Counted from the first letter of the stretch, positions 28,228 to 40,328 are shown. The stretch: DNA of 64,000 nucleotides from Pseudomonas lalkuanensis (GCF_008807375.1 NZ_CP043311.1:848001-912000), one strand, 5' to 3'. Numbers and translations are program-made. The notes: generated by a model from the letters alone, not told the origin.

Positions 28228-28310
28228 ATGGATGGCGGCTCGGAGCCCGCGCCGGGGAGGGGAAGCTGTGCTAGTCTGGCCGGCCTTTTTACCCTGAGCG
28301 GAGCTCCGCG

Positions 28311-28928
28311 ATGTCCCAACTCGACCTTTCCACCGACGAAACCCGCGTCAGCTACGGCATTGGCCGCCAGCTCGGCGACCAGATCCGTGACAATCCCCCG
28401 CCCGGTGTGAGCCTGGACGCCGTGATCGCTGGTCTCAGCGATGCCTTCCAGGGCCTGGAAAGCCGCGTTGACGGCGCTGCCCTGTCCGCCAGCTTCCGCG
28501 TGATCCGCGAGCGCATGCAGGCCGAAGCCCAGGCCAAGGCGGAAGCCGCCGCTGGCGCTGGCCGTGCCTACCTGGAAGAGAATGCCAAGCGCGAGGGCGT
28601 GACCGTCCTGGCGTCCGGCCTGCAGTACGAAGTGTTGGTAGCGGGCGAGGGCGCCAAGCCGTCGGCCGAGGACACCGTGCGCACCCATTATCACGGCACG
28701 CTGATCGACGGCACCGTATTCGACAGTTCCTACGATCGTGGCCAGCCTGCCGAATTCCCGGTGGGCGGCGTGATTGCCGGCTGGGTGGAAGCCCTGCAGC
28801 TGATGAACGCCGGCAGCAAGTGGCGTCTGCACGTACCGAGCGAACTGGCCTACGGCGGTCAGGCTGTCGGCAGCATTCCGCCGCACAGCGTGCTGGTGTT
28901 CGACGTGGAGCTCCTGGACATCCTCTGA
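28311..28928 (+). CDS. fklB: FKBP-type peptidyl-prolyl isomerase FklB
   Basis: 205 residues: an N-terminal dimerisation helix region (DETRVSYGIGRQLGDQIR, then Ala-rich helix AEAQAKAEAAAGAGRAYLEENAKREGV) and a C-terminal FKBP domain (HYHGTLIDGTVFDSSYDRGQPAEFPVGGVIAGW, then YGGQAVGSIPPHSVLVFDVELLDI). No signal peptide is visible, consistent with cytosolic FklB. GGAG is present before the ATG. Corresponds to PA4572. Confidence 0.95.
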   Translation: MSQLDLSTDETRVSYGIGRQLGDQIRDNPPPGVSLDAVIAGLSDAFQGLESRVDGAALSASFRVIRERMQAEAQAKAEAAAGAGRAYLEENAKREGVTVLASGLQYEVLVAGEGAKPSAEDTVRTHYHGTLIDGTVFDSSYDRGQPAEFPVGGVIAGWVEALQLMNAGSKWRLHVPSELAYGGQAVGSIPPHSVLVFDVELLDIL

Positions 28929-29001
28929 TCCAGGTGCCTCCTGGACGAGCCGTCCCTGGCCCGCCCAGGAGCCCGCGAGGGCGCCTTTGCCCTCGCTGCA
29001 A

Positions 29002-29021
29002 GCCGGCGCCCGGGCGCCGGC
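29002..29021. repeat. 20-base perfect GC palindrome after fklB
   Basis: GCCGGCGCCCGGGCGCCGGC is its own reverse complement. It lies between two converging genes. There is no T-tract, so it is not a classical terminator, but a cruciform or hairpin could form. Confidence 0.6.
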
Positions 29022-29067
29022 ATTGCGGATGACGCGTCCTGGCGTCACCCAGATTCCCGAATCCCTT

Positions 29068-29310
29068 TCAGTGCACCTCGCCGTGGGGGCGCAGCGCCCT
29101 GGCGTAGCAGAACAGGAAGAGGTTGCGCACCAACTCCTTGAGCACCAGTGGTTCGCTGGAGTTCAGGCCGGCAAGGTCAAGGTCGCCCTGGTCGCGCAGT
29201 TCTTCGAGGTCGTCTTCTTCCAGTACGGCGCAGACCTTACCGGTTTCCCGATGGAGTATCCGCAGGTAGGGATGGGGGCGATCCAGCCAGGCATCGATCA
29301 GGTAGGTCAT
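29068..29310 (-). CDS. small conserved protein, PA4570-like, probably iron-regulated
   Basis: 80 residues, cytosolic, acidic in the middle (VLEEDDLEELRDQGDLDLAGL) with LNSSEPLVLKELVRNLFLFCYARAL near the C terminus. No domain recognised. A Fur-box-like 19-mer sits 30 bases upstream of the start, so expression is probably repressed by iron. GGAGATGAGCC immediately precedes the ATG. Position between fklB and ispB matches PA4570. Function unknown. Confidence 0.75.
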   Translation of the reverse strand: MTYLIDAWLDRPHPYLRILHRETGKVCAVLEEDDLEELRDQGDLDLAGLNSSEPLVLKELVRNLFLFCYARALRPHGEVH

Positions 29311-29339
29311 GGCTCATCTCCTTGAAAAAACGTTGAGAT

Positions 29340-29358
29340 GAGAATAATTCCTATTATC
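29340..29358 (-). promoter_or_regulatory. Fur-box-like sequence upstream of the PA4570-like gene
   Basis: Read on the minus strand, GATAATAGGAATTATTCTC matches the 19-base Fur consensus at 14 positions, including the full GATAAT half-site. It lies 30-48 bases before the small gene's start, the usual place for an operator over the promoter. Confidence 0.65.
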
Positions 29359-29397
29359 GAAATAGCAAGTCCTGATCAGTACCTTTCGTCGAGGCAG

Positions 29398-29426
29398 AAA
29401 AAAGCCCGTCACCAGGACGGGCTTTT
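29398..29426 (-). terminator. ispB terminator
   Basis: On the minus strand, stem AAAAGCCCGTC / GACGGGCTTTT with a five-base loop and a run of Ts, just after the ispB stop. Confidence 0.9.
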
Positions 29427-29440
29427 CAGCGGATCGGGAC

Positions 29441-30409
29441 TCAGTGGGTCCGCGCGACGGCGAATTCGGTGAGCTCGATCAGGGCGTCGCGGTAGGCGTT
29501 GGACGGCAGCGTGTCCAGGCAGGCGATGGCGCGAGCGGCGTAGTCGCGGGCCAGGCGGGCGGTGTAGTCCAGGGCGCCGGCGGCTTCGACTGCGGCACGA
29601 ATGCCTTCCAGGTCCTGGCTGCCGCCCTGCTGGATGGCCTTGCGCACCAGGCTGGCCTGCTCCGGGGTGCCGTCGCGCATGGTGGCGATCAGCGGCAGGG
29701 TGGGCTTGCCTTCGGCCAGGTCGTCACCAACGTTCTTGCCGAGGGTGGCGGCATCGCCACGGTAGTCGAGCAGGTCGTCCACCAGCTGGAAGGCAATCCC
29801 CAGGGCGTCGCCGAACTGGCGCAGGGCTTCGGCCTGTTCGGCGCTCGCGCCGGCCAACATCGCTGCGCTGTGGGTGGAAGCTTCGAAGAGCATCGCGGTC
29901 TTGCCGCGGATGACTTCCATGTAGGTTTCTTCGGTGGTGCTGGCGTCGCGGATCTTGGACAACTGCAGCACTTCGCCTTCGGCGATGACCCGGGTGGCCT
30001 GGGAGATGATGCGCATCACCGGCATGGAGCCGAGTTCCACCATCATTTCGAAGGAGCGGGCATAGAGGAAGTCGCCCACCAGCACGCTCGGCGCATTGCC
30101 CCACAGGGCATTGGCGGTGGAGCGGCCGCGGCGCAGGCCGGAGGCGTCCACCACGTCGTCGTGGAGCAGGGTGGAGGTGTGCAGGAATTCGATGGTGGCA
30201 GCCAGCAGGCGCAGTTGGTCGCCGCCGAAGCCCAGGGCGTTGCCGCTCAGCAGGACCAGGAGCGGGCGCAGGCGCTTGCCGCCGGCGGAGACGATGTAAT
30301 CACCGATCTTTTCCACCAGGGGAACGCGGGAGGTCAACTGCCGGCGAATGATGTCGTCGACTGCGGTAAAATCGTCCGCCACCACGCGGTAGAAAGCCTG
30401 GGGTTGCAT
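29441..30409 (-). CDS. ispB: octaprenyl (polyprenyl) diphosphate synthase
   Basis: 322 residues. Trans-prenyltransferase that makes the side chain of ubiquinone from FPP and IPP. Both aspartate-rich motifs are present: LLHDDVVDASGLRRGR near residue 83 and QLVDDLLDYRGD near residue 210; GGKRLRP is near residue 45. The ATG at 30409 (MQPQAFYRVVADDF) matches the family start; a TTG 18 bases upstream is rejected. Chain length (Q8 or Q9) cannot be read from sequence; pseudomonads use Q-9. Divergent from rplU, as in most gammaproteobacteria. Confidence 0.95.
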   Translation of the reverse strand: MQPQAFYRVVADDFTAVDDIIRRQLTSRVPLVEKIGDYIVSAGGKRLRPLLVLLSGNALGFGGDQLRLLAATIEFLHTSTLLHDDVVDASGLRRGRSTANALWGNAPSVLVGDFLYARSFEMMVELGSMPVMRIISQATRVIAEGEVLQLSKIRDASTTEETYMEVIRGKTAMLFEASTHSAAMLAGASAEQAEALRQFGDALGIAFQLVDDLLDYRGDAATLGKNVGDDLAEGKPTLPLIATMRDGTPEQASLVRKAIQQGGSQDLEGIRAAVEAAGALDYTARLARDYAARAIACLDTLPSNAYRDALIELTEFAVARTH

Positions 30410-30488
30410 CAGCCAGAGGTGCTCCAATTGGGATGCGCGGCATGCTAGGGACCGGGCCGGGGGCTGTCAAGGCGAGCGCTGGCGGTGC

Positions 30489-30517
30489 TTGCGCGGCAAT
30501 CGCGGCTTGCGTACAAT
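30489..30517 (+). promoter_or_regulatory. sigma70-type promoter for rplU-rpmA
   Basis: TTGCGC (30489-30494), 17-base spacer, TACAAT (30512-30517). A leader of about 130 bases then runs to the rplU start. Confidence 0.55.
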
Positions 30518-30654
30518 CGCGGCCCCTGAACTTTCCTTGGGCATTTTCCTGCCTTACGCAATTGCACGGGAGTCAATTCCGGCCCCATGCAGCCATGCCG
30601 ACCCATACCTCTTCTTATAAAGCGTCGGGTGAGCAGGTTTAACGGAGAAAATCC

Positions 30655-30966
30655 ATGTACGCAGTTATCGTTACCGGCGGCAAGCAATACAAAGTCGCTG
30701 AAGGTGAATTCCTGAAAGTCGAGAAGCTCGAAGTCGCCACCGGCGAGTCCGTGACTTTCGACCGCGTCCTGCTGATCGGCAATGGCGAAGACGTGAAAAT
30801 CGGTGCTCCGGTGGTAGATGGCGCCAAAGTAGTCGCTGAAGTGGTCTCCCAGGGCCGTCACGACAAAGTGCGCATCATCAAGTTCCGCCGTCGTAAGCAC
30901 CACATGAAGCGCCAGGGCCACCGCCAGTGGTTCACTGAAATCAAGATCACCGGCATCCAGGCCTAA
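30655..30966 (+). CDS. rplU: 50S ribosomal protein L21
   Basis: 103 residues, full length. Opening [20 protein letters not shown] and the basic core [21 protein letters not shown] are diagnostic. GGAG stands seven to ten bases before the ATG. First gene of the L21-L27 pair, 24 bases before rpmA. Transcribed away from ispB. Confidence 0.98.
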   Translation: MYAVIVTGGKQYKVAEGEFLKVEKLEVATGESVTFDRVLLIGNGEDVKIGAPVVDGAKVVAEVVSQGRHDKVRIIKFRRRKHHMKRQGHRQWFTEIKITGIQA

Positions 30967-30990
30967 TTTCCTTTTTGGAGGATTTGACTC

Positions 30991-32606
<1,616 letters not shown>

Positions 32607-32686
32607 GCCCGGCGCCGCCCGGCGCTGTGGAGTGTTCGCATGGCCGCGCGCCTTGCCGCGCGGCCTTCTAGCTAAGGTTGGACGAT

Positions 32687-33805
32687 ATGCGGGACAAGGT
32701 GACTGGCGCCCAGCGCTGGGTGGTGAAGATCGGAAGTGCATTGCTCACGGCTGATGGTCGTGGGCTGGATCGTTCGGCCATGGCGGTCTGGGTCGAGCAG
32801 ATGGTTGCCCTGCGCAATGCGGGGGTGGAGCTGGTGCTGGTGTCTTCCGGCGCCGTGGCGGCGGGCATGAGTCGCCTGGGCTGGCACAGCCGCCCGAGTG
32901 CCGTGCATGAGTTGCAGGCTGCGGCTTCGGTGGGACAGATGGGGTTGGTCCAGGCCTGGGAATCCAGTTTTGCCGAGCATGGCCGTCACACTGCGCAGAT
33001 CCTGCTCACTCATGACGACTTGTCGGATCGCAAGCGCTACCTGAACGCCCGCAGCACCCTGCGCACGCTGGTGGAGCTGGGGGCGATCCCGGTGATCAAC
33101 GAAAACGACACCGTGGTCACCGATGAGATCCGTTTCGGCGACAACGACACCCTGGCGGCTCTCGTGGCCAACCTGGTGGAAGCTGATCTGCTGGTGATCC
33201 TCACCGATCGCGACGGCATGTTCGACGCCGATCCGCGTCACAACCCCGATGCCCAGCTGATATTCGAAGCTCGTGCCGATGACCCGGCCCTGGATGCCGT
33301 GGCTGGCGGAACCGGTGGCGCCCTGGGGCGCGGCGGTATGCAGACCAAGCTGCGTGCGGCTCGCCTGGCGGCGCGCTCCGGTGCCCATACGGTGATCGTT
33401 GGTGGTCGCATCGAGCGGGTGCTGGATCGCCTCAAGGCTGGCGAGCGACTGGGTACCCTGCTGGCGCCCGAGCGCGGCATGCTCGCGGCGCGCAAGCAGT
33501 GGCTGGCGGGGCATCTGCAGACGCGTGGCACCCTGGTGCTCGATGCGGGTGCGGTCAAGGCGCTGCGCGAAGATCGCAAGAGCTTGTTGCCGGTAGGCGT
33601 GAAGGCTGTCCAGGGCAGTTTCCGTCGGGGCGAGATGGTGGTCTGCGTCGGGCCTGATGGTTCGGAAATCGCCCGTGGCCTGGCCAACTACAGCGCCCTT
33701 GAAGCGCAGAAGATCATTGGCCAGTCCTCCGATCACATCGAAAAGCTGCTGGGCTATGTCGATGAGCCGGAGCTGGTGCATCGCGACAACCTGGTCCTGG
33801 TCTGA
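32687..33805 (+). CDS. proB: glutamate 5-kinase
   Basis: 372 residues. First step of proline synthesis (glutamate to glutamyl-5-phosphate). Amino-acid kinase domain: [11 protein letters not shown] at the N terminus, [11 protein letters not shown] near 50, INENDTV near 140, LTDRDGMFD near 170, [14 protein letters not shown] near 210; a C-terminal PUA domain starts near 275 ([13 protein letters not shown]). The ATG at 32687 is preferred over a TTG nine bases earlier; AAGG lies nine bases upstream. Follows obg by about 80 bases and may share its transcript. Confidence 0.96.
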   Translation: MRDKVTGAQRWVVKIGSALLTADGRGLDRSAMAVWVEQMVALRNAGVELVLVSSGAVAAGMSRLGWHSRPSAVHELQAAASVGQMGLVQAWESSFAEHGRHTAQILLTHDDLSDRKRYLNARSTLRTLVELGAIPVINENDTVVTDEIRFGDNDTLAALVANLVEADLLVILTDRDGMFDADPRHNPDAQLIFEARADDPALDAVAGGTGGALGRGGMQTKLRAARLAARSGAHTVIVGGRIERVLDRLKAGERLGTLLAPERGMLAARKQWLAGHLQTRGTLVLDAGAVKALREDRKSLLPVGVKAVQGSFRRGEMVVCVGPDGSEIARGLANYSALEAQKIIGQSSDHIEKLLGYVDEPELVHRDNLVLV

Positions 33806-33820
33806 GGTGTGGAGGAAGGG

Positions 33821-34285
33821 ATGCGACTGATCAAGGGAATGGCTGCGGCCTTGCTGGCGATGCCGCTGTTGGCTGGTGCGGAAGAAATTGGTTCGGTGTC
33901 GACAGTGTTCAAGTGGGTCGGTCCGAACGACAAGATCATGGTGGAAGCCTTCGACGATCCCAAGGTGGAGGGGGTGACCTGCTACCTGTCGCGGGCCAAG
34001 ACTGGCGGCGTGAAGGGTGGTCTGGGGCTGGCCGAGGATCGTGCTGAGGCGTCCATCGCCTGTCGCCAGGTCGGGCCTATCCGCTTCAATGGTGAGCTCA
34101 AGGACGGCGAGGAGGTGTTCAAGGAGCGCACTTCGCTGGTGTTCAAGACCATGCAGGTGGTGCGCTTCTTCGACCGCAAGCGCAATACCCTGGTTTATCT
34201 GGTCTACAGCGATCGGGTGATCGAGGGTAGTCCGCAGAATGCGGTCACGGCGATTCCCATCCTGCCCTGGCCGAACAGGCCTTGA
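33821..34285 (+). CDS. creA: CreA family periplasmic protein
   Basis: 154 residues with a signal peptide ([18 protein letters not shown], cut before EEIG). The mature core [46 protein letters not shown] is the CreA signature. Two Cys (TCYL and IACR) could pair. GGAGGAAGGG ends right before the ATG. The family's role is unknown; the name comes from its E. coli locus. Placed 15 bases after proB, so cotranscribed, and ended by a terminator. Corresponds to PA4564. Confidence 0.93.
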   Translation: MRLIKGMAAALLAMPLLAGAEEIGSVSTVFKWVGPNDKIMVEAFDDPKVEGVTCYLSRAKTGGVKGGLGLAEDRAEASIACRQVGPIRFNGELKDGEEVFKERTSLVFKTMQVVRFFDRKRNTLVYLVYSDRVIEGSPQNAVTAIPILPWPNRP

Positions 34286-34298
34286 GGTAACTGAAAAG

Positions 34299-34321
34299 AG
34301 CCCGGATGACCCGGGCTTTTT
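34299..34321 (+). terminator. terminator after creA
   Basis: Stem AGCCCGG / CCGGGCT, five-base loop, then four Ts. Confidence 0.88.
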
Positions 34322-34360
34322 CATGGGCGTTCAGATCGCTTTCAAAAAATCCGGGCAATA

Positions 34361-34386
34361 AAAAACCGGCCAGAAGGCCGGTTTTT
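34361..34386 (-). terminator. terminator of rpsT (symmetric)
   Basis: Perfect 11-base stem AAAAACCGGCC / GGCCGGTTTTT with the loop AGAA, 15 bases after the rpsT stop. Its symmetry would also let it act on plus-strand read-through. Confidence 0.92.
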
Positions 34387-34401
34387 CGCAAGAACTCAAG
34401 C

Positions 34402-34677
34402 TTAGGCAGCAGCTTGACCGAGCGCCTTGATGTGGGCGTTCAGGCGGCTCTTGTGACGAGCGGCTTTGTTCTTGTGGATGATGCCTTTGTCGGCCATGCG
34501 GTCGATCACCGGAACAGCAGCGGTGAAAGCGGCCTGGGCCTTCGGCAGGTCCTTGGCGTCGATAGCCTTGACCACGTTCTTGATGTAGGTACGAACCATG
34601 GAGCGCAGGCTGGCGTTATGGCTACGACGCTTCTCAGCCTGTTTGGCGCGTTTTTTGGCAGAAGGTGTGTTGGCCAC
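34402..34677 (-). CDS. rpsT: 30S ribosomal protein S20
   Basis: 91 residues, basic, all helical ([25 protein letters not shown]...). Start: GTG at 34677, seven bases after GAGGAG; a TTG at 34683 lies too close to the ribosome site. A non-ATG start is also seen in E. coli rpsT, where poor initiation is part of autoregulation by S20. It is transcribed away from murJ from a good sigma70 promoter. Confidence 0.97.
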   Translation of the reverse strand: MANTPSAKKRAKQAEKRRSHNASLRSMVRTYIKNVVKAIDAKDLPKAQAAFTAAVPVIDRMADKGIIHKNKAARHKSRLNAHIKALGQAAA

Positions 34678-34724
34678 CGTCAAGCTCCTCGAAACTGGGG
34701 GATTGAATCAAATTAAGGCCGCGA

Positions 34725-34753
34725 ATCATGCCCACGCACTTTGGCCTTGTCAA
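34725..34753 (-). promoter_or_regulatory. sigma70 promoter of rpsT
   Basis: On the minus strand: TTGACA (34753-34748), 17-base spacer, CATGAT (34730-34725). A perfect -35 and a fair -10, about 50 bases upstream of the GTG start. Confidence 0.75.
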
Positions 34754-34893
34754 GGGCGATCAGGTGGATGGGGCGACGAGCGTAAGCTTTTCTTCCGGAT
34801 GATTTTATCCCGCACGGACTCTACACTCGGCAGCCTTGACCGTCCTCCGGCAGCGCTGCCGGCGTGATGCGCACTTTCTCTCCGGACCCCTGA

Positions 34894-36429
34894 ATGAATC
34901 TGCTCAAGTCGCTGGCGGCCGTCAGCTCCATCACCATGCTTTCCCGCGTCCTGGGCTTCGTCCGCGACACCATCGTCGCGCGCTTCTTCGGCGCTGGCAT
35001 GGCGACCGACGCCTTCTTCGTCGCATTCAAGCTGCCCAACCTGCTGCGCCGGATCTTCGCCGAGGGGGCGTTCTCCCAGGCCTTCGTGCCCATCCTCGCC
35101 GAGTACAAGACCCAGCAAGGTGAGGAGGCGACCCGCACGTTCATCGCTTACATATCCGGCCTGCTGACCCTGGTTCTGGCGCTGGTGACCCTGGTGGGCA
35201 TCCTGGCGGCGCCCTGGGTGATCTGGGTGACCGCGCCGGGCTTCGCCGATACCCCCGAGAAATTCGCCCTGACCACCGATCTGCTCCGGGTGACCTTCCC
35301 CTACATCTTCCTGATTTCGCTGTCTTCGCTGGCCGGTGCCATCCTCAATACCTGGAACCGCTTTTCGGTGCCGGCCTTCGTGCCGACCTTGCTGAACGTC
35401 AGCATGATCGTCTTCGCGCTGTTCCTGACCCCCTATTTCGACCCGCCCATCATGGCCCTCGGCTGGGCCGTGCTGGCCGGAGGCCTGGCGCAGCTGCTCT
35501 ACCAGCTTCCGGCGCTGAAGCGCATCGGCATGCTCGTATTGCCACGCCTGAACCTGCGCGATACCGGTGTCTGGCGCGTGCTCAAACAGATGGGGCCGGC
35601 GATCTTCGGGGTATCCGTGGGGCAGATCTCGCTGATCATCAACACCATCTTCGCCTCGTTCCTGGCGGCCGGTTCCGTATCCTGGATGTATTACGCCGAC
35701 CGCTTGATGGAATTGCCGTCCGGCGTGCTGGGAGTGGCCCTGGGCACCATCCTGCTGCCTTCCCTGGCCAAGACTTATGCCAGCGATGATCGCCAGGCCT
35801 ACTCGCAGTTGCTCGACTGGGGCCTGCGCCTGTGTTTCCTGCTGGTGCTGCCTTGCACCCTGGCGCTGGCCCTGCTGGCCGAGCCGCTGACGGTGGCGCT
35901 GTTCCAGTACGGCAAGTTCACCGCCAATGACGCCCTGATGACCCAGCGCGCGCTGATCGCCTATGCCGTGGGGCTGCTCGGGATCATTCTGGTGAAGGTG
36001 CTGGCGCCCGGCTTCTATGCGCGGCAGAACATCCGTACCCCGGTAAAGATCGCCATCTTCACCCTGGTGGCGACCCAGTTGATGAACCTCGCCTTCGTTT
36101 TCCCCCTGAAACATGCCGGCCTGGCACTGGCCATCAGCCTCGCGGCCTGCATGAACGCCGGGCTGCTCTACTGGCAGCTGCGCAAGCAGCGCCTGTTCCA
36201 GCCGCAACCCGGCTGGGGCCGGTTCCTCGCCAAGCTGGTGCTGGCCGTGCTGGTGATGTGCGCGGTTCTACTGGGCGTGATGCACCTGCTGCCGGCCTGG
36301 GAGCTGGGCGGCATGCTCGAGCGCCTGCTGCGCCTTGGCGTGCTCGTCGGGGCCGGGGTGATTGCCTATTTCGGCATGCTGGCCCTGCTGGGCTTCAGAC
36401 TTCGCGACTTCGCCCGGCGGGCCGTGTGA
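34894..36429 (+). CDS. murJ: lipid II flippase MurJ (MviN)
   Basis: 511 residues, inner membrane, about 14 spans, MOP superfamily. It moves lipid II to the periplasmic face for peptidoglycan synthesis. Signatures: [61 protein letters not shown] (N terminus, broken here only by length), with the essential Arg residues R17/R23 region, and [16 protein letters not shown] near 280. Ribosome site is weak. Lies upstream of ribF, as in PAO1 (PA4562). Evidence is family conservation over the full length. Confidence 0.96.
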   Translation: MNLLKSLAAVSSITMLSRVLGFVRDTIVARFFGAGMATDAFFVAFKLPNLLRRIFAEGAFSQAFVPILAEYKTQQGEEATRTFIAYISGLLTLVLALVTLVGILAAPWVIWVTAPGFADTPEKFALTTDLLRVTFPYIFLISLSSLAGAILNTWNRFSVPAFVPTLLNVSMIVFALFLTPYFDPPIMALGWAVLAGGLAQLLYQLPALKRIGMLVLPRLNLRDTGVWRVLKQMGPAIFGVSVGQISLIINTIFASFLAAGSVSWMYYADRLMELPSGVLGVALGTILLPSLAKTYASDDRQAYSQLLDWGLRLCFLLVLPCTLALALLAEPLTVALFQYGKFTANDALMTQRALIAYAVGLLGIILVKVLAPGFYARQNIRTPVKIAIFTLVATQLMNLAFVFPLKHAGLALAISLAACMNAGLLYWQLRKQRLFQPQPGWGRFLAKLVLAVLVMCAVLLGVMHLLPAWELGGMLERLLRLGVLVGAGVIAYFGMLALLGFRLRDFARRAV

Positions 36430-36484
36430 TTCGCTGAGCCGCGACACGTCGCCACTTGTCGCGCTGGCGGGCCTATAGCGCCTG

Positions 36485-36511
36485 TTGTCCAGCGCCGGCT
36501 GTGCGTATAAT
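36485..36511 (+). promoter_or_regulatory. candidate promoter for ribF-ileS-lspA operon
   Basis: A perfect -10 TATAAT at 36506-36511 with TTGTCC at 36485-36490; the spacer of 15 is short. About 29 bases before the ribF ATG. Confidence 0.5.
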
Positions 36512-36539
36512 CGACCACTTTGTGAACAAGACTTGTGCT

Positions 36540-37478
36540 ATGCAGCTGGTTCAAGGCCTCCACAACCTGCGGCCCCAACATAGGGGCTGTGTCGCCACTA
36601 TCGGCAATTTCGACGGCGTGCACCGCGGCCATCAGGCCATTCTCAAGCGGTTGCGCGAGCGTGCGGCTGAGCTCGGTTTGCCCACCTGCGTGGTGATATT
36701 CGAGCCGCAACCGCGCGAGTTCTTCGGCCCGGATACCGCACCGGTACGCCTGACCCGCCTGCGCGACAAGCTCGAGTTGCTGGCTCGCGAAGGCGTGGAC
36801 CGGGTGCTTTGCCTGGCGTTCAACCGCCGTCTGCGTGAACTCAGCGCCGCCGAGTTCGTCCATGCAGTCCTGGTCGAGGGGCTGGGGGCCAGGCATCTGG
36901 AGATCGGTGACGATTTCCGCTTCGGTTGCGACCGCGCTGGTGATTTCGAATTCCTGCAGCAGGCTGGCGCGGCTGAGGGCTTCAGCGTCGAAGCCGCGGC
37001 CACCGTGGAGCTGGATGGCCTGCGGGTCAGCAGCACCCGCGTCCGCCAGGCGCTTGCCGAGGGTGATTTCGCCCTCGCCGAACGCCTGCTGGGACGCCCG
37101 TTCACCATCACCGGCCGGGTGCTGCATGGGCAGAAGCTCGGTCGTCAATTGGGCACTCCGACCGCCAACGTGCAACTCAAGCGTCGCCGGGTCCCGCTCA
37201 ATGGCGTGTACCTGGTCAGCGTGGAGCTGGAAGGCCGGCAGCTGCCCGGTGTTGCCAACATCGGTGTGCGCCCGAGCGTGAAGGGTGACGGGCGCGCCCA
37301 CCTGGAGGTCCACCTGCTGGACTACGCCGGCGATCTCTATGACCGGCGGATCAGCGTGACCTTCCATCACAAGCTGCGTGATGAGCAGCGTTTTGCCTCC
37401 CTGGAGGCGTTGAAGTCGGCGATCGATGCGGATGTCGCTGCCGCCCGTGCCTATTGGCAGGGTACTCAATCAAATTGA
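36540..37478 (+). CDS. ribF: bifunctional riboflavin kinase / FAD synthetase
   Basis: 312 residues. The N-terminal nucleotidyltransferase domain has VATIGNFDGVHRGHQAIL (about residue 18) and RVSSTRVRQALAEGD (about 160). The C-terminal flavokinase has GRVLHGQKLGRQLGTPTANV (about 195) and NGVYLV. It makes FMN and then FAD. Start at 36540 (MQLVQGLHNL) matches the family; longer frames upstream have no support and would cover the promoter. It leads the run ribF-ileS-lspA-fkpB-ispH with 15 bases to ileS. Confidence 0.96.
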   Translation: MQLVQGLHNLRPQHRGCVATIGNFDGVHRGHQAILKRLRERAAELGLPTCVVIFEPQPREFFGPDTAPVRLTRLRDKLELLAREGVDRVLCLAFNRRLRELSAAEFVHAVLVEGLGARHLEIGDDFRFGCDRAGDFEFLQQAGAAEGFSVEAAATVELDGLRVSSTRVRQALAEGDFALAERLLGRPFTITGRVLHGQKLGRQLGTPTANVQLKRRRVPLNGVYLVSVELEGRQLPGVANIGVRPSVKGDGRAHLEVHLLDYAGDLYDRRISVTFHHKLRDEQRFASLEALKSAIDADVAAARAYWQGTQSN

Positions 37479-37493
37479 AGAGCCTGGACTGAA

Positions 37494-40328
37494 ATGACCG
37501 ATTACAAAGCGACCCTGAACCTGCCCGAGACGGCATTCCCGATGAAGGCCGGTCTGCCCCAGCGCGAGCCGGAACTGCTGCGGAGCTGGAACAGCATCGA
37601 CCTGTACGGCAAGCTGCGGCAGATCGGCGAAGGTCGCCCGAAGTTCGTCCTGCACGATGGCCCGCCCTACGCCAACGGCAGCATCCACATCGGTCACGCG
37701 GTCAACAAGATCCTCAAGGACATCATCGTCCGCTCCAAGACCCTGGCGGGCTATGACGCCCCCTATGTGCCGGGCTGGGACTGCCATGGCCTGCCGATCG
37801 AGCACAAGGTCGAGACCACCCATGGCAAGAACCTGCCCGCGGACAAGACCCGCGAGCTGTGCCGTGCCTACGCCGCCGAGCAGATCGAAGGCCAGAAGGC
37901 CGACTTCATCCGCCTGGGTGTGCTCGGCGACTGGGACAACCCCTACAAGACCATGGCTTTTGCCAACGAGGCCGGCGAGATCCGCGCCCTGGCCGAGATG
38001 GTCAAGCAGGGCTTCGTGTTCAAGGGCCTTAAGCCGGTGAACTGGTGCTTCGATTGCGGCTCGGCCCTGGCTGAAGCCGAAGTCGAGTACGCCGACAAGA
38101 AGTCCGATGCCATCGACGTGGCCTTCCCGATCGAAGACGCCGACAAGCTGGCTGCCGCCTTCGGCCTGGCGAGCCTGCCCAAGCCCGCCGCCATCGTCAT
38201 CTGGACCACCACGCCCTGGACCATCCCGGCCAACCAGGCGCTGAACGTCCACCCCGAATTCAACTACGCGCTGGTGGATACCGGTGCGCGTCTGCTGGTG
38301 CTGGCCGAAGAGCTGGTGGAATCCTGCCTTTCGCGCTACGGCCTGCAAGGCCAGGTCGTCGCCACCGCCAAGGGCGAGGCGCTGGACCTCATCCGCTTCC
38401 GCCACCCCTTCTACGAGCGCCTGTCGCCCGTCTACCTGGCCGAGTACGTCGAGCTGGGCGCCGGTACCGGCATCGTCCACTCCGCGCCAGCCTACGGTGA
38501 GGACGACTTCCGTACCTGCAAACAGCACGGCATGAGCAACGACGACATCCTGAGCCCCGTTCAGAGCAACGGTGTGTATGTGCAGGACCTGCCGTTCTTT
38601 GGCGGCCAGTTCATCTGGAAGGCCAACCCGGCCATCGTCGCCAAGCTGGAAGAAATGGGCGCGCTGCTCAAGCACGAGGCCATCAGCCACAGCTACATGC
38701 ACTGCTGGCGCCACAAGACTCCGCTGATCTACCGTGCCACTGCACAGTGGTTCGTCGGCATGGACAAGCAGCCGGAGCAGGGCGCCACGCTGCGCGAGCG
38801 GGCCCTGTCCGCCATCGACAAGACCGAGTTCGTCCCCGCCTGGGGCCAGGCGCGCCTGCACGGCATGATCGCCGGCCGCCCGGACTGGTGCATCTCCCGC
38901 CAGCGCAACTGGGGCGTACCGATCCCGTTCTTCCTGCACAAGGCCACCGGTGAACTGCACCCGCGCACCGTCGAGCTGATGGAGCAGGTGGCGCAGCGCG
39001 TCGAGCAGCACGGCATCGAGGCCTGGTTCAAGCTGGATGCCGCCGAGCTGCTCGGCGACGAGGCTGGCCAGTACGACAAGATCAGCGACACCCTGGACGT
39101 CTGGTTCGATTCCGGTACCACTCACTGGCACGTGCTGCGCGGCTCCCATGCCGAGCTGGGGCATGCCAGCGGTCCGGCGGCCGACCTCTACCTGGAAGGC
39201 TCCGACCAACACCGTGGCTGGTTCCACTCATCCTTGCTGACCGGCTGCGCCATCGACGGCCACGCGCCGTACCGCCAGCTGCTGACCCACGGCTTCACCG
39301 TGGACGAGAGCGGTCGCAAGATGTCCAAGTCCCTGGGCAACGTGATCGCGCCGCAGCAGGTTACCGACAGCCTGGGCGCCGACATCCTGCGCCTGTGGGT
39401 ATCGGCTACCGACTACTCCGGCGAAATGGCCGTTTCCCAGCAGATTCTGCAGCGCAGCGCCGATGCCTACCGCCGCATCCGCAACACCGCGCGTTTCCTG
39501 CTGGCCAACCTGAACGGCTTCAACCCGGTCAAGGACCTGCTGCCCGCCGAGGACATGCTGGCCCTGGATCGCTGGGCCGTGGACCGCGCCCTGCTGCTGC
39601 AGCGCGAGCTGGAAGAAGCCTACGGCGAGTACCGTTTCTGGAACGTCTACTCCAAGGTGCACAACTTCTGCGTACAGGAGCTGGGCGGCTTCTACCTCGA
39701 CATCATCAAGGACCGCCAGTACACCACCTCCGCCGATAGCGTGGCGCGCCGTTCCTGCCAGACCGCGCTGTTCCACATCGCCGAGGCGCTGGTGCGCTGG
39801 GTCGCGCCGATCCTGGCCTTCACCGCCGACGAGATCTGGCAATACCTGCCGGGCGAGCGCAATGAGTCGGTGATGCTGAACACCTGGTACCAGGGCCTGA
39901 GCGAGCTGCCGGAAGGCTTCGAGCTGGGCCGCGAGTTCTGGGAGCAGGTCATGGCCGTGAAGGCCTCGGTCAACAAGGAGCTCGAGAACCTGCGCAGCAA
40001 CAAGGCCATAGGCGGCAACCTGCAGGCCGAAGTAACCCTGTTCGCCGAAGACGCCCTGGCTGCGGCCCTGGCCAAGCTGGGCGATGAGCTGCGCTTCGTG
40101 CTGATCACCTCGGCCGCCGACGTACAGCCGTTGGCCAGCGCCCCGGCAGATGCCGTGGAGACCGAAGTCGCCGGCCTCAAGTTGAAGATCCACAAATCCG
40201 CTCACACCAAGTGCGGCCGTTGCTGGCATCATCGCGCCGACGTCGGCCAGTTCGTGAAGCACCCGGACCTCTGTGGCCGTTGCGTGGAAAACATCGATGG
40301 TGCCGGCGAGGTTCGACACTATGCCTAA
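37494..40328 (+). CDS. ileS: isoleucyl-tRNA synthetase
   Basis: 944 residues, class I synthetase. HIGH motif HIGH at residues 65-68, KMSKS at 609-613, editing (CP1) domain in between ([31 protein letters not shown]), and a C-terminal zinc site (KCGRCWHH and LCGRCVENI). This is the bacterial IleS1 type. The last eight bases overlap the lspA start, so the two are translationally coupled. Confidence 0.98.
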   Translation: MTDYKATLNLPETAFPMKAGLPQREPELLRSWNSIDLYGKLRQIGEGRPKFVLHDGPPYANGSIHIGHAVNKILKDIIVRSKTLAGYDAPYVPGWDCHGLPIEHKVETTHGKNLPADKTRELCRAYAAEQIEGQKADFIRLGVLGDWDNPYKTMAFANEAGEIRALAEMVKQGFVFKGLKPVNWCFDCGSALAEAEVEYADKKSDAIDVAFPIEDADKLAAAFGLASLPKPAAIVIWTTTPWTIPANQALNVHPEFNYALVDTGARLLVLAEELVESCLSRYGLQGQVVATAKGEALDLIRFRHPFYERLSPVYLAEYVELGAGTGIVHSAPAYGEDDFRTCKQHGMSNDDILSPVQSNGVYVQDLPFFGGQFIWKANPAIVAKLEEMGALLKHEAISHSYMHCWRHKTPLIYRATAQWFVGMDKQPEQGATLRERALSAIDKTEFVPAWGQARLHGMIAGRPDWCISRQRNWGVPIPFFLHKATGELHPRTVELMEQVAQRVEQHGIEAWFKLDAAELLGDEAGQYDKISDTLDVWFDSGTTHWHVLRGSHAELGHASGPAADLYLEGSDQHRGWFHSSLLTGCAIDGHAPYRQLLTHGFTVDESGRKMSKSLGNVIAPQQVTDSLGADILRLWVSATDYSGEMAVSQQILQRSADAYRRIRNTARFLLANLNGFNPVKDLLPAEDMLALDRWAVDRALLLQRELEEAYGEYRFWNVYSKVHNFCVQELGGFYLDIIKDRQYTTSADSVARRSCQTALFHIAEALVRWVAPILAFTADEIWQYLPGERNESVMLNTWYQGLSELPEGFELGREFWEQVMAVKASVNKELENLRSNKAIGGNLQAEVTLFAEDALAAALAKLGDELRFVLITSAADVQPLASAPADAVETEVAGLKLKIHKSAHTKCGRCWHHRADVGQFVKHPDLCGRCVENIDGAGEVRHYA

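Noticed and set aside
34678..34683. TTG start for rpsT two codons earlier
   Set aside because: The ribosome site would be one base away; GTG at 34677 has the right spacing and gives the conserved N terminus.
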